A stretch of 64,000 bases of DNA from Corella eumyota. Its lineage: Eukaryota; Chordata; Ascidiacea; Phlebobranchia; Corellidae. The notes under the pieces were generated by a model. It was not told where the DNA came from. It ran no database searches and worked only from the letters and a program-made list of their open reading frames with translations. The position numbers were made by a program, and so were the translations under genes. Position 1 is the first letter of the stretch. Every line of letters starts with the position of its first letter. Shown here in pieces: positions 46,201 to 60,700 of the stretch. The stretch covers positions 8,370,001-8,434,000 of the forward strand of contig OY720099.1 in assembly GCA_963082875.1 (NCBI GenBank), given 5' to 3'.

Positions 46201-49200
46201 GAAAAAAAATTCTTTGTTTAACATTTATATTACCTATGACTTGAATAGTTTAAAATTTTTGTTAAATTTAAAAAAATAATTTTTAGAAAAACATGTGGAT
46301 GTTATTCGCCTATATAACTGGAAAACATTTGATAGGATAAACATTTGCCAAAAATTCAAAATTTTAACAATATCATTTTACTGAAAATTTAACTCAACAT
46401 TTTATTAGATATCGAATGACAGTAATTTTTTGTCTAACCTCTAGCAATTCAGAGTGTGAGGCATTAACAAATTTCTGGGGGTTCATAAAGGGTTGGCTTA
46501 CAATCAGGTAACCAAACGTTGTGGCAGTATCTGTTAATATTTTTTAATAAAAATTTAAAGTTATTTTAAAAAGTTGTTTGATTAAAAAATATTGTTGTTT
46601 TTTCATCTAAAATTTTCTGCAACACATAGAAATTAATACGAAACACAACAATCAGGCTGCAAGGCATATTTACATTTTATCGAGAAAAAATAAATTTAAC
46701 GTACATTTGGCAATAATGTCATCCACAATACCCATTCTAAAACGAAAGCAAATAAATTTTTCGAGATGTTTGAGTAGCTTTAAAAATGTATTTTGAATTG
46801 TTGCCTTTTCCTTTTTATTACCTACAAAAGAAATTTGATCATATTTAAAAATTGTAATTAACAAAACAAAAAAAATATGTTTATTCGATTTATATATAAG
46901 AGCTTATCGGACAATACATAGCATTATTTTCTTATTAGCCTTCAAAGAAAAAAAATTCCAAAATTATTCTGGCATAAATTAACTAAAATGGAGGTCATCG
47001 GGTGGGCAATTGACAAGAATTATATATATATTATGTTTAAAAAACTTTAGTTATTTTGAGAGTATAAAATCTAGTACTGACCATTGTAAAAGGCAATTTC
47101 TTCACTATTTGTTATTAACCTTGAGTTAACAAATCTGTATTCTCCTTCTAATCTTTGTTCTGTTACTGTTAATTTTCCTATAGGACGTCTCATTCTATAA
47201 AAAACCAATACAAAAAATTCGATAATGTTAAAAAAGCATTTAAATTTAAGTCAACCTTTTAAGAAAAAAATTTTTACAAAATTTAAAATATTTTTAAATA
47301 TTAAAAAAAATATTATAACTTAAAGTATTCAATCTAAAATTAAGTGAAACAATGAATTATTTTTGTTGGAATATTTGTTCTAATTTTAACCTGTTTAAAA
47401 TGATTCCAGAAACAACAAGATATGAAATCATGATAGCAGGTCCTTGAGCTCCAATTGTACCAGTTAAGCGATAAATATATATTAAAATATCCAACAATGG
47501 CTGTGAAAAATATAACAAAAATATATAATTAAAGCAAAAACTATATATAAACAAAAAGTAAATAAACTTTTGGTATTTAAATAAATATTTTTATAAAATT
47601 ATTGGTTATATCAAGCAATTTATTGTGATATAACGTTTTGGTACAACATGTAAGTAAGATAAAAAAAAACAGTCAAGAAAAATTTAAAAAACCATAAAAA
47701 TATTGTATACTTAATTGTTTTTAATAAAATACCTTGCTTAGATTGGAATAAAGGTCTACAACTGATGTACAAAATTTATCTAAATCTTGAGTAAGAAGTT
47801 GGTCTGCGTTAGTTATTCTGTTGTCCATGTTACTCATTTTGTAATATGTGTGCCCCCTAACAAATAATCAAAAAAATGTTACTAGTAAAATATTTGGTTC
47901 AAATACAGCCTTAAGTTTGATCCCACCGCTTCAATGGCAAAGCACAAGTAAGGTAGTATAGCTTGCTAACAAAATACATGTTGTGGTATAACAATCAATA
48001 TCACTTCTAACTGCCAAAAGCAATTTAAAACTTGGCAGGGATAACAAATTTTATGCTAAGGCTAAGAAGTCGCCCTTGCCACATTAGAAATGTATATTAA
48101 AAAAAAATAATCTCTGTGAACAAAAATAACATATATACAAAGAAATTTTTGTTATTTATTTAAAACAAACTTTTGATAATGATTTGAAACTTACGTCAAG
48201 TAGCGTTGGTACATATAGTCTGTAAATCGTTTTCTGAATTTAAGTTTTAAGGAGTTTAATCCATATTTAAGCACTTGATTGGTGAGAGCAATCTGAAAAG
48301 TGATACATATACAAAAAATATTAGCCTCTAATTTAAAACTGCTGTTAAATTTTCTAATAAAATACTATTTTTTGAATTCAGAATAATTTTGCTGAATGTA
48401 TACTTACAACTGGTTGAGCATAAATAAATTGAAACAAATGTTTAAGAAATCTCGCTTTATTTCGGCTGATGATTGAACTGAAAAAATTTTAAAGTAACAT
48501 TTTAATAAATTTAGGTCAACATTTTTCAAGAAATAAGAGGGCATTTCCTAGAAGAGAACTAGACTAAGCTAGGGTTAATAGGAAATGTTTTTTTAATAAA
48601 ATTGCGCTTTCAGGCAAATTATTTTCTCTAAAGTCTAGTATTTGGTCAAATGGTTTTACATTAAAGAACAATAATCCTGTAAATATAGCTGTCTTTTTTT
48701 AAACTCTGTTGTTAATTTACCTTTCAATAGCAGTTCCATTACTAATCATCCAAACATCAAATCTTGTTCTTGTGATCAACATAACAGCAACAAGGATTAA
48801 AAACCCAGACTCACTTGTCCAAAACCCAGGTACCAATATCTTAAGAATATTCCAGATGCGACTGGAAAAAGTTTAAAAAAAATGAAATAATTCAGATCTT
48901 GTTATTACTGCATTACAAATTTATGGTTCTAGGTTAGGACCATAAGGGTTATGAGACATGAGAAAAAGAAAACAAGAACAAACTTTATTAATTATCAAGA
49001 CTATAAAAAAATAATAACCTATTATTGAATATAATATAGTGATTATCAAGTAAGGAAATAAACAGGGTTAGAAAATAACTTTGTACATAAAAATGTTTTA
49101 AAGAACCGTAAGTAATCAGAAATTTAGTGAAAACTATTAAAATAAAAAAAAGTTTTTTAAAAAATTTACCCATAAAACACTGAATCAAGTTGAATTTTTT

Positions 49201-49687
49201 CTTTAGGCAATACATTCATGCTTTCCTTAAGAACAACTTTCTCCCTGTTCATAATGAAAATTATTAAAATTTTGGCTATGAAAAATACAACTTTCAGATA
49301 AAAACAGACAAGCAAAAAAGCAAATAAAATATGCATAGGCTAAACCATAAAGTAACATCAACAGTTGATGTAACATGGTTTTAAAAAAATGTGAAACTAA
49401 ATGGGTATTAAATATACCTTGCGGTTTAAAAATAACCAATGGGTGAAATGGACTCAAAATGTGTTGGAGTTTATATAATTTATTTAACCCATTTGATACA
49501 CTTTTTTAATAGGTACTCCTTATGTAACTAAACAATCTTAGCATAACGCTTACTTTGTAGCATTTTTATTTTCACCATTATTCTTGTAAAATCCAATGTA
49601 ATATATTGCAGCAGATATTGCCCCTACAGTCAAAGCAGGCTTAGATGTTAAGATTTGCTTCACATGCTTGCTTAAAGCAGGAGCCAT
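43245..49687 (-). CDS. ABCD3: Peroxisomal ABC half-transporter ABCD3 (PMP70)
   Basis: Imports fatty acyl-CoAs and bile-acid precursors into peroxisomes. Eighteen exons: 49554-49687, 49170-49244, 48721-48861, 48408-48477, 48195-48292, 47733-47856, 47391-47500, 47082-47194, 46705-46821, 46439-46530, 46104-46195, 45898-45978, 45481-45570, 45073-45214, 44690-44869, 44183-44278, 43674-43835, 43245-43322; 664 residues against 659 in human, with matching phases throughout. The transmembrane half includes [20 protein letters not shown] and the EEIAFYNG loop typical of ABCD proteins. The ATPase half has Walker A GPNGCGKS (478-485), LSGGEKQ (about 576) and Walker B FAILDE (D600, E601), then SHRKSLW. 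The end QFGS and the stretch [12 protein letters not shown] single out ABCD3 within the subfamily. Confidence 0.96.
47908..48092 (+). repeat. SINE family B fragment in ABCD3 intron 5
   Basis: Keeps a B-box-like GTTTGATCCCACCGCTTC and the body string AACTGCCAAAAGCAA. Its start appears to be shared with the ABCD3 pseudogene, so this insertion may predate that duplication. Confidence 0.45.
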
Positions 49688-50913
49688 ATTTAATTAAACA
49701 ATTAAAAACCTATTTAAAATAATATAAAAAAAAGATAATGAGTAAGACTAAATTATTGTTAAGGTAAAATGGCAATTAAAACATTATCTATTAACAAAGA
49801 TTTCGGCTAATCACCAGTGCAAATATTTAATGTGCACACATTGGGGTAGTTACAGATTGAGGTTAATGATTTACATAAAAGTTACATCACCGCAACTATT
49901 AGCCTTATTAAGCTATTCTTTTTGGTATTATCCATTTTAAACTTATAAAATTTCTACTCAAAGTTAGAAAAGTGTTAAAAAGATATCTCTAGTCTCTATT
50001 AAATTTGGCGTTAATCTTTATTGTTCTTTAATTATTTTAAAAAATTTCCTTGCATTTACAGATCACATAATTTTATGGATTGAGCAAGATAATCGTTTGT
50101 CTAAAAAAGCCAAGAGAAATGACATTGGCATCGATTTGGAAATGTAAGTAAAGGGACAAAGGGTATGGTTCAAATTTTGGGTTACTTATAAAGGCCTAAG
50201 GACAATGCAAATAAACTTTTTAATCAAGGTTAGGGTCCCAAGGAATAGTGTGGGTCTATTTTTAAACTTCAGATATACAATTTCTAACATTTTATATTTA
50301 CGTATTGCACATATTTATATTTTAAATATCTAACCCCTGTCCCCTTCGTTATACATTCAAACCTAAATTAATTATTACAATACACTTAAAAATAATAATT
50401 AAATAGTAATATTCTATAATACCTACTATTCACATTCAGACATTGGACTGTTTGATACTGTTGCGTAATTTAGCTGTGTCATTACCTGATCACACATTTT
50501 AAGCATTACTGCCAAATAACCGAAATTTTTTTTACCGATTAAACATATCGAAAACCATATGCCTGTAAAGCGTCATTTTACAAATAATTTCTCGTTAACT
50601 CACTCTTACCCTAACTATTTTCTAAAAAATGCTTTTTAATTTTTAAAAATTTGTCAATAAAATGTCGTTTTCTAAATTTTGATTTTTGAAAAAAAGTTTA
50701 TTCGATGATACAAGTCATATAACGATCAAAACCCTTGTCCATCCACATGTGGTATTTAATTGATAACGTTAAATTATATAAAGTTTGCTTTAAGCCATAC
50801 AACTTCAGTTTAGAAAATACTGATTTTACTTCTACAAATGCCGGAAAATCCAAAAGTTTATTCGTAAACAAACTTTAACATTAACGTAGATAAATCCATA
50901 AATTAAAATAAAA
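49688..50913. other. Divergent spacer between ABCD3 and LLPH
   Basis: No coding segment seen. It should carry both promoters; no clear TATA box was recognised. A/T-rich with poly(T) runs. Confidence 0.6.
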
Positions 50914-51404
50914 ATGGCCAAAAGTTTAAGAAGCAAATGGAAGCGAAAAATGCGAGCGGTTAAGCGAGAAAAAAATGAAATACGTGTTTTAAACAAATTA
51001 AAAGAGACCCTACAAAAGCAAGGCAAAGTCGCCATGACTGAAGACATGTGCAGAATTAAAGAAATGGACGAAATTATGAACAAAAAACGAGAAGAAAAAA
51101 GAATCGAAGGTTGGTTAATTAGGACAGCTAGCATAAAAAAACTTTTTTTTCTATATTGTTTTTAATATAATTTAATATTTTTGTTCTGTCTAAATTGAAG
51201 TTTATTTTTTTAGAGGAAAAAAATAATGGACCAGAAAAAATGGAAGAAACCAGTACAAGAAACAAAAAAACTTTACTTGATAAAGATGGACAATATCCAA
51301 GCTGGGTGAATTCAAGAGTTGCCAAAAGACTTAAAGCAACAAGAGTTGCAAAGAAAAAGGGCCAATTAAGAAAAACTTCAAAAACTAAAAAGTTGGCGTG
51401 GTAA
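50914..51404 (+). CDS. LLPH: LLPH (LLP homologue), small basic nucleolar protein
   Basis: Two exons, 50914-51109 and 51214-51404, give 128 residues, close to the human 129. The first residues [15 protein letters not shown] are nearly identical to the vertebrate protein, and the second exon holds the other conserved block ([18 protein letters not shown]) and the ending KLAW. The protein is highly basic; the family is nucleolar and implicated in ribosome biogenesis and chromatin/dendrite growth in neurons. The intron is 104 bases with donor GAAG|GTTGGT and acceptor TTTTTTAG. A poly(A) signal AATAAA lies at 51461-51466. Confidence 0.93.
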
Positions 51405-52258
51405 ATGGGACCAAGAAAAAATCTGGAAAACAAAAGTTATTTCTAGAATGTTAATTAAATAATAAAAACTTTTCCTACTTGTTTACTTTAGTTTTACTGG
51501 ATCGCATGAATCTAATTATCTGAATAAATTGCATGTAGCAAAGGTATTTTAAATGGGTGAACATTGGGGTCAGGGTTTTAATTAATGCAATTCTTTCATT
51601 CCTTTTCATTCATGCTGTTAATTCGATATAAATATGATCCAGTATATTTTTAGGTTTTGAAATTTTACTTGATTTCACCTTATTTACAAAACCAAAGCCC
51701 CTTAAAAGGGTATGTAAACAGAGTATTTTTTTCCAAGTCGTGTAAGTATGTTTGCACTAAATTCAGGTAAAAATTAATGGCAAATTACAAAGCTAATTTT
51801 TAAATGGGCAATTTACATGTAAGTTTATACTATAGTACTCGCTTAACTTTTGTGTGTTTTCAACTATATTCTTCTTTACCAAACAAAATTTAACCATGCA
51901 ATAGAAATAAATGAAAGTATGGTGTGTATTGTAATTATAAGTATTACCAATTCTTGTCATTTAAAGTTAAATGTTTTAAAAGAAACAAATTACCTTTACT
52001 TGATATTTTACTTGGTAAAAAATATAGTAACAAAGTTAAAACATGATATAAATTTTTGCAATTAGACCATGTGAAACAATACTTTTTATCCTGATATAAA
52101 TGTAAAATAAATTAACATACACAGTTCTTGGCCAATTTTTGACAACCATAGCGATAAAGTTTACTAAATAAAAATAGTTATGGCTTTTCTGATTAGCATA
52201 GGTAGTTAGAAAGTTACTTGGCCTAATTTACTAAATGGTAATTTTAATACATAGGGGA
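51405..52258. other. Convergent 3' spacer between LLPH and MIPEP
   Basis: Beyond the LLPH poly(A) signal nothing is recognised. The ORF at 51850 is A/T-driven and not supported. Confidence 0.6.
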
Positions 52259-55200
52259 TCATTGAATATCCTTTAAAAGTGTTTCGATTAGAATATCTGT
52301 GTCGAATGGTTCATTTAACATATCTTCATACATATCAACTGGATCTTTACCCCCTCCATGCTGAAGAATTTTATTTCTATAAATTTAAAAGATGTTTTAA
52401 GTTACAAAGCATAGACTACAACTTAAACACAAAATGTAACACTTTACTCTGACCAAATGTTGTAGTCTTATTTTGCCTTACTAAATGGCTCTTTAAAATG
52501 AAGGCAGTGGGAATTAAAACCATGACCTTATGCTGTAAAGTTGTTCAAACTACTTAACCAACTCGCTAGCTATGTTGTAATGTAATAACTAGGACATGTT
52601 GGTCATAATTCACTACTCACCTATATCTTGTTCCCATTTCACGATTAAAAGGGTTGACTTCAAAACACTGTTTCCATAGTCTAGCAGCAACAGCTTTTGA
52701 CAACAAATATGAATAATATTTTGCCCCATAACTTGCCAAATGAGTAAACCTCTGATGCCAGGCACAATTTGGGACAACTGGAAGACTGTAATGTTCATTG
52801 TGAACCTATTGTAAGAAAAAAAAATGTGTTAAAAATCAGCTAAACAACATTTAGAATGTTTAAAGAATTTTAAAATAACAATCTTTTTTTATTTCACCTG
52901 TTTAACAATATCACTTATTGAATTTTGATTCATATTCTTGCTGTGAAGACTTTGATCCATTAGAGAATAAAAAACCTGTATTTAGGTGTATTATTTTTAA
53001 AGATTTTCATGTTACACTTTAGCCAATAACTAATAGGGGATGCCGACTCTACTGTTACTATACGTTATCTGTATTGTTTGCTATTGTTATGCGCATTTAA
53101 GTTGGGAAATTACTTTAAAATTATTACAAGAAATAGGTTGTTTTGGCATACACAACTAATCTTTTAGCCAGCATAATTAGTGTTACTTGTATAAACTTAA
53201 GTTATATATAATAAAAATAAATCTACATATATCTATATATAAATTTTTACAAGCTTTTTTAATTTGTAAAAAATGTACTTGGGTTTGCATTTCCGTGGCA
53301 GCACACACTTTATCAGCGATACAAATTTTATCAATCATGTTATTAGAAAGACGTTCTCTAGTTTGGTAATGTCGAGCAAATGTTGAGATTACTCTTGGAT
53401 CAGTTGCAAAATATTCCATTAAAATAGAGGGGACCTTTAAGTAAAAAACATTTAGTCATTTGTACATTGTAAAATATTTTTTATAAAATACAGAAGCATT
53501 TAAACCCTTATTCAACACTTATACCATATTCCTTGGTGTTTACCCATTTATATAAAAATATACGTCATTTTTAGCATGTTTAAAAGGAACTGGTTTTTTA
53601 TTCATTTTTTTCCAACATTATAATTTACTTATATTTAAGAAACAATAAGATTCTAACCTCAGCAAAATCAGTTGCACATCTTGTCCCGGTGACATGTTGG
53701 TACCTTGTTCTAGCCAGCATTGAATGCATTGCATGCCCCATTTCATGAAACAAATTGTTCATTGCAGTTGGAGTAAGTAAAGGAGGTATTTTGCCCTTGT
53801 TGGCAGAGCATAGGTGAAGCATTAAAACCACGATGGGAGGCTGGTACGTTCCATCACGCCTTTGTCTGCCTCCCCTAATTTGTAAAAACATATTTAAAAA
53901 AAAATTTGTTTTAATGTGGCATCATTCTTAAGGTAGGTAAGATAGGTGTATTAAATGGTGATAACTTTTGTTATGGCAAATAATGGCAATATTCAGGTTG
54001 ATGGTAACCAAGGCAATAAAAACTTAAAACATGGCCTAGGGTCATAGGAGATGATAATAAAGTTCAGGCTTTAAAGTAGCCCTTTTCGTATATTAAACAT
54101 TTTAGATAAAAATCTTCTTTAAAGAAATTAAAAAATCAAATTACCTAATAGTAAAATGGCAGTCTTGCTGAGGCTTTTCTGGTCTATTAAAAAAATCACA
54201 GTAAATATAACCAAGTACTTTATCGCCTTGCATAACAGCTAACTTGATGACATCATCACACCAAACTTCACCTTTTTCCCATGGCACGGAATTTAATGAA
54301 ACACCATACAAAGACTACAAAAAAAAACAAATACAAATTATTACAAGGCTAGCTTTAGCAAAGGGGCAAATATTAGGGCGACCAGAGCAAATATTAGTTG
54401 CCCAAATCTAGTTCCTAAATGCTTTGGATAGTGTTTATTACTGCCCTAATAATGCCCTAACATTAATCTAGCAATTAGTTTTTAAAATCGAAAAAAGTAA
54501 TACATTTAATTGAAAAAAGTAATACTTTTTTGAAGCACTACTTTTTCTAAAGCTGTGGTGACATAAAAACTCATGATAGTTTTAATAAAAATAGGATATT
54601 TAATTTGGCTCAGAAAATAATAATAAACACAACTTACCTGGAAAAGATTACTTAACCCCTCCATACAATCACCAAGTGAGAAATAAGCACTGTACAGGGT
54701 TGGGTCAATTGCACTAACAAACAAAAAAATTTGATTTAGTTAATCAGTTAATAATGGAGGGCTGTTGATTAGTTTCTAGTTAACTCTTTTACCATATTGC
54801 ATCATGCTATTTGCAAATAGTCAATGTAAACTAAAGAATACAAGCAATGTGAATTGTCAAGTTTTACATAAAAAATATTGATCACCAGATATTTTAATTC
54901 AACAAGAAAAATTCCTCTAAAAAAAACAGATTTTTTTACAGAAAATTAAAGGTTAATACAAATATAATAAAATCATAATCCCTAAAATATATGTTACTTT
55001 GCTTCTCGAATTTTTGAAGTATAATATTGAAGATCCCAATGCATTAAAGGAGACTTGCTTGTTGAATGTTTAAGTTTTAAAGCTCCCATTTCTTTATATT
55101 CTTTCTACAAAACACAAAATATAAAATGGGTTAAACACCAATAGTAAAATTAAATTGTTATAATGATCACAAACATTGAACTAGATATATATAAAACTGG

Positions 55201-57421
55201 CAATTAAGATTTTTAATTTTTATTTACTAGAATACTTTTACTTTACAATCTCAAAAAAGACAAAAACGTAAAAAAAAAATTTCAGTGCGAACTGTGAAGT
55301 ATAAAAATTCCTTCAACAACTGATCCTTAATATCTTATTACCTCAATACTTACTTTTAACTTAAGTACCACAAACTACACTTTTAATAACATATATAATA
55401 GTCTTACATCTGCCAAAGGCTTGAGTTTGGAGGAAAGTTTGTTTAAAAATTTGATCACTGTTTTAGGTTTTTTTGCCATAGTTGATTTCAAAGCACGTTC
55501 TGCATAGCTTTCAAATCCAACTAATTCGGCTACCTCAAGTCTTGCATTAAGTAGTCTAAAAAAATTCATAAAGAAAATTTAAAAAATCGAACAACAAACA
55601 GTCAACGAAGTCTTTGAATTTATAAATTTTAAGCAATAGCTCCTTTTTTGTAAATAACACAAATACATAAGGAAAATTTAATAAAACATAATGATCAATA
55701 ACCAAGTTCTTAAAATTTCCTGTTTTACACCTTGTTAAAATTGCATCTAAATTTGGGTTATCGTAATAATAAAGTCTATAGGCTGATTCTCTGACCACTT
55801 CATCATGATGGCCAGGATGTAATCCATTCACTATAATATTGTCACTGTCTTGGCTAAAATGTTCGTGCAACATCACTGGTATATCTTTTTTGGGAAAATG
55901 TACAGAAGCATTTGCATCCTAAATAACATAAGTAAAAAATGTGTATTACTTTCTTTTAAAATTTGGTGTATATATATTATAACCATGTAAAATACTATAA
56001 ATTTGCCAGTGGCATGCTGTAGTGGTTAGAACACTTGACTTTACAACATTGGGTCACTGGTTCGAATCCCACTGCTTCTATGTCAAATTTCCAAATCCAA
56101 AAGGAAGATTAATACTAAAACACTTTGAAAATAACACAAAAATTTGTTTACCTAATAAACTTATTATTAGGTTCAAGTTTACACTTGCTTTATTGTAATA
56201 TATCCCTTTATTTTAACATGAAGTAAATAATTACCTTAAAAAAACTACCTGTAAAAACATTGAAGTGAGTTGTAATATTTCATTATGGAGTTGAACAGCT
56301 TTATGTCTTTTTTCTGTGTTTAGGTGAATTCCACTTATTTTAATATCAAACATAAACAAATTTGCAACAGTAAAAGTTTCTTCATCTAGCCTTTAAAACA
56401 AATACAAAATCTGCATATAATAGAGTTTTAGAGCTGAAATATATATATGTGCAATTTGAATGCCTTTAAAATAAAAAGGTGTCATTAAGATTAAATTGCA
56501 GCCCATTTTTCAGACAAAAAAATACTGTTATATAGCAAAACTTTTTTGTAAAAAATATTTTAATTTTGTAAATCAATTTTAAAAATATCAACAGAAAAGT
56601 CTCAATTAGGTCATAAATTAAAAAAACGATGTCTATAAAAATTTAACTTTCATTGTGAGCTAAAAAATAAAACAAAAAAAAATAAATCCTACTTTTTTAT
56701 AACATTCTCATCTTCAGTTACTCTCTTTAATGAGTTGTACAAATCCATATTTGTGTTTAGTTCTTCCACCATTGTTCCAATAGAAAGATGAGCATCGCTT
56801 GCTGCCTCAGAGTAACTCTTATCAGGGTGAGCACAGCGAATAAAATCTGCTAAATCTGCAACTCTAAAAAATAAAAAAACTTTTTTTGCAAATAATTTTT
56901 GTACCAAATTTTAATTATTGTGACTTTTACTTTTTACTTTGTTAAATTCAATATCAAAATAACTCAACAACATTATTTTTATTACTTGCATAAAGTGTCA
57001 GAAAGCTCGTCAAATAACACAACCGTTTCAACTCCAGGTTTGCATTTAACAGCTTTGTCCAATAACTTCCAACCATCTTTTATGGCTTTATTCTAAATTT
57101 TTTCAACAACAATTATTTTTTTGCCCAATTTAGCATTTTAATTAACAAATGTAAAACAACTTTTGCATTAATTTAAAACAGCAATTTTAGCCAAAAAAAC
57201 AACAATAACATAAACTTTTGCATTACCTTTTCTATTGTAAAACCTTCCGGTGATGTGAGGTTTGGATTATTAAATAACCCAACATTTTTACCCCAGAAAT
57301 CATATTTTCTCTGTGGCGCTAGGTTGAACGTTGATGCAAGAGAGTTATATGTTGAAACAAATGATCTTCTTAATATATAAGGCTTAAATATAGATTGAAA
57401 CACATACCCCTTCAAAATCAT
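52259..57421 (-). CDS. MIPEP: Mitochondrial intermediate peptidase
   Basis: Matrix M3-family metallopeptidase that removes an octapeptide from a subset of imported proteins after MPP cleavage. Fourteen exons: 57227-57421, 56986-57092, 56693-56863, 56249-56390, 55731-55918, 55408-55555, 54998-55104, 54638-54713, 54145-54314, 53658-53874, 53279-53434, 52898-52975, 52621-52805, 52259-52376; 685 residues (human 713). The N-terminus is rich in R, K, S and F without acidic residues, as expected of a presequence. Conserved blocks in order: [51 protein letters not shown], the zinc site HEMGH at 478-482 and the third-ligand region ATDFAEVPS with E507. Its start lies 330 bases after the INTS14 stop, and a TTCTACAG acceptor-like site sits near 57467-57475, so co-transcription with trans-splicing is possible. 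Confidence 0.95.
56010..56095 (+). repeat. tRNA-like SINE head in a MIPEP intron
   Basis: GCTGTAGTGGTTAGAACACT and B-box GGTTCGAATCCCACTGC. The head matches family B but the body is missing. It lacks a foldable complete tRNA cloverleaf as far as I can see by eye, so I call it a SINE remnant. Confidence 0.55.
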
Positions 57422-57751
57422 GTTAAAAATTTAGTTAAATTATAATTTTTTTCATTTCTTTTCTAGCAGGCTCTGTAGAAGATAAATGTAATAATCAGAA
57501 AACAAATCAGACATAGTAAAAAATTACATTCACATAAAAAAGCAAAGGTCAGTTACAGTAAACTACAAATCAAAAATAGCTTGAACTTGTACAGTTGAAA
57601 AATACCAACAAATAATTAACAAATGTAGAAATCAAATAAAAAAAACCTTTTCTTATATAAACTTAATATCATTCAGTAATGTAAAAAAAAAACTTGAAAC
57701 TTAAAATTATAAAAAACAAGAGTAAAGTTATTGGGTTTTTGTAATTTTTTT

Positions 57752-60700
57752 TTATCTCGTAAAATTGATTTTCAAAGGTTCAAGCATGTGGTCGTAACCC
57801 AATGAAATAGAGGATTTCAACACCCCAGCTGCATGAGAGAGTTGTAGAGTGGCTTCTGGGTGAGAAGTACCGGGTAACAAAGTGCATTCTCTCTCTAATA
57901 GGGCTGAAATTCCTTCAAGCAAGTCATGGAACCCAAATGCCAGTGCTGCTCTTCTCAACCGATTAAGGTCTTTGTAAAACACCTTTACATAATATTAACT
58001 TTGTTATAATGCATGCTAAAATTAATGTAAAATCCTAAAAAACTAGGAAAATAAAAAATTATATCGCATATGTAAATTTATGGTTTGTTTATATTTTATA
58101 ATAAGTAATACATGCCTAGTTTGCACGCGCATCACGAACATTAGTTTTTTTTTATTTTAAAGGCCTTTAAATTGAATATACAAATATATAGCATCTAATT
58201 AGCACTATGAAATATAGATTTTTCTTTTAAATTAACTATTACCTTTTTAAATAAACTATTAAGTTAGCTTAAAATATTCGTTGCAAAACCGCTTTTTCAC
58301 CTGTGATTTTTCTGGTAATTTCTTTGCGCTTCTTAATATCTTTTGAATATCGGTTTGTAGCCCAGTTGCTCTCGTCCAAGTCACTGTAGGTTGGGAATAA
58401 CTTCTTTTGTTGGTCTTTTTTGGTTGGACAGGAAAGCTAGGAAGATCGGGAACACCTTTTTTGTTATTAAGTAAATTCGATGGCACCATTGATATTGATC
58501 CCAACTGTTCCATATTCCCCATCCAAGGCACAGCATTGACTCCAGAGGAAAAAAGAGACAACACTAGGTTTGATTTTGTCTTGCTGTCTGCCCAAAAGTG
58601 TATCATTCCGTACCAATTTGGTGCAACTCTTACCATCGCCAGTTTGTTTTCGATTTTTAGCCCGCCATGTAGCATAACACTAAATGATGGGACAATTGCA
58701 CTTTCTAATTTTGAGCTGGGGTTTTCTAATTCAATTTGTTCATCAACAGAAAGTAAAATATGCCTGTGCAAAAAAAATTTAAAAAATTTTTTCTTTTTAT
58801 TTAAGTTTTCCTTGCATCAAAAAAACCGAGAGAACAAATACAGAATAAGCAATAGAATGATGTGGTAAAGAAGGGCAAAATCAATGATTTTAAATTTCAT
58901 GCATGTCAAAATTATACATTTTTTCTTATATTAAACTTGAAATAATTTAAACGTTTTTTTAATTAAGAAGACTATTTAAAGATTGAACCTTTTTTTAAAA
59001 AACCTGAGAATTTGATAAAAAAAACCTTGATATAACTGGGGGATTTCCCACTTCTGAGACATTCAGAAACCCAAGAATATGAAATTCATCGTCAAATTTT
59101 CTTTCCGGAATTTTCATGGTTAATGGTGATGGATAAAGAGTAATCTGAAATTTAAAAAAAAACGGTAAAGCTGACCAAAATAATTATTTCAAAGTAAAAA
59201 AGGTCAGATTAATTAACAGACAATCTACTCAATAATATTTAAAACTGGAATAATCAACTCAAGGCTGTGCTGAGTAATAGATGTTAATTTGTGTTTAGGT
59301 AGTCAAGTCTACATTAACAAAAAATACAACAAAATAATAAACAGAATGTTTTAATCAACTTTTTTTTAAAATGTATATAATTAAAAAAAATGGGAACTAA
59401 ATGAATATTAAAAAAAATAAGGGTAGGTAAGTGACTAGTAAAGTTTTTGAACATTTACAATTTATTATCAATTGTATTTTTTTAGTTACAATAAGAAAAT
59501 TTTCAAACTAAAACAAACTAATCAAATTTGCTTACCTTATTCTTAAGACTCCCACAACAAAGAGTTGTTTCATATAATTTAAAATTTTCATTTAAATATT
59601 TATGTAAGGTTTGTTTTATCGCAGAAGTAGTCTGCACCTCACTATTTGCTGATTTTGCAAGACAACATATACTACCATTTCCTTAATATATACAAATGCT
59701 TTAAAAAACAGGAAGTTTGAAATCATTTCCTTTTATAGACATACACAATGTAATTTACCAGTATTAACTTTCTTGTGTATTATATAATATTAATGCCTGC
59801 CCTACTGGCTGTATGTTAATTTTCTTTGTAACTTGCAACTATTATTTGCGCCTGATAGTTTACCCACACACCACAAACAACATTTTTTTTATTTTGAAAG
59901 CCTACAAAATGGATTACAATTTTTTTACATATTGTGCTTAATAAACTTATATAGCCTTACCCTGTAGTGTGGTTAAGCGGTTATAACAGCGGACCCTGAG
60001 CCCAAAGGTTTCGGGTTCAAGCCGCACCATTGTCAAACTATTCGCCCTTGAGCTCAGCATTCATGGATAGCTCAAACACGTTACAAAATCACACCCCTAC
60101 CCAATAAAAAATACAAAACCTATCACCACAAAGTGATAAGAAAAAAAGAAAAAAAACGCCCTTACCTTTGTTTTTATTAATAATGTGCTTTAAGTAATCT
60201 TCACATCCATTTGCTTTTATATTTTCTGTTGTATTTAAACATAAAAAATGAAGGTTGCATGGAAAATCAAAATGATTGTTCAAACAACTTCCCTCCTAAA
60301 TAGATAAACACAAATTAATAAAACAAAATAACAGCAAATTAAAGCTTCTTGTTTATGTACTAACAAAAGAAGATAATTACCGTAGTATTTGGTAATTGAA
60401 TTCTTCCATCTGTTAGAAAAATTAAATTGCATGACTCCATCGTTCCCCATTCTGATATAACTACTCTGTTTATATGTGTGATTAATGTTGAAACATTTGT
60501 TTTGTCTTTAGGTGAAATCTGCACAAATATAAATATATTAAATGGAGCTTTATAGCTTCCACATATGTATGCATGTCTAATTTAAAAGATTTTATAATTA
60601 AAAAATGATAATAATAGTAAGCAGGTAAATTACCACTGGCATATATTAATTGCAAATTGTAAATTCCTTTTTAAAACAATAAAACATAAAAAAATGACCG

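Noticed and set aside
48988-49457. Minus-strand frames in the ABCD3 gene
   Set aside because: Mostly intron sequence read through; only 49170-49244 is a true exon.
50832-51433. Minus-strand frames of about 100 codons
   Set aside because: Antisense to the two LLPH exons.
56010-56095. Possible functional tRNA gene
   Set aside because: Box-like promoter sequences are present, but it matches the SINE B head and the stems do not pair well by eye.
58407-58868. Plus-strand frame of 153 codons
   Set aside because: Antisense to a well-supported INTS14 exon.
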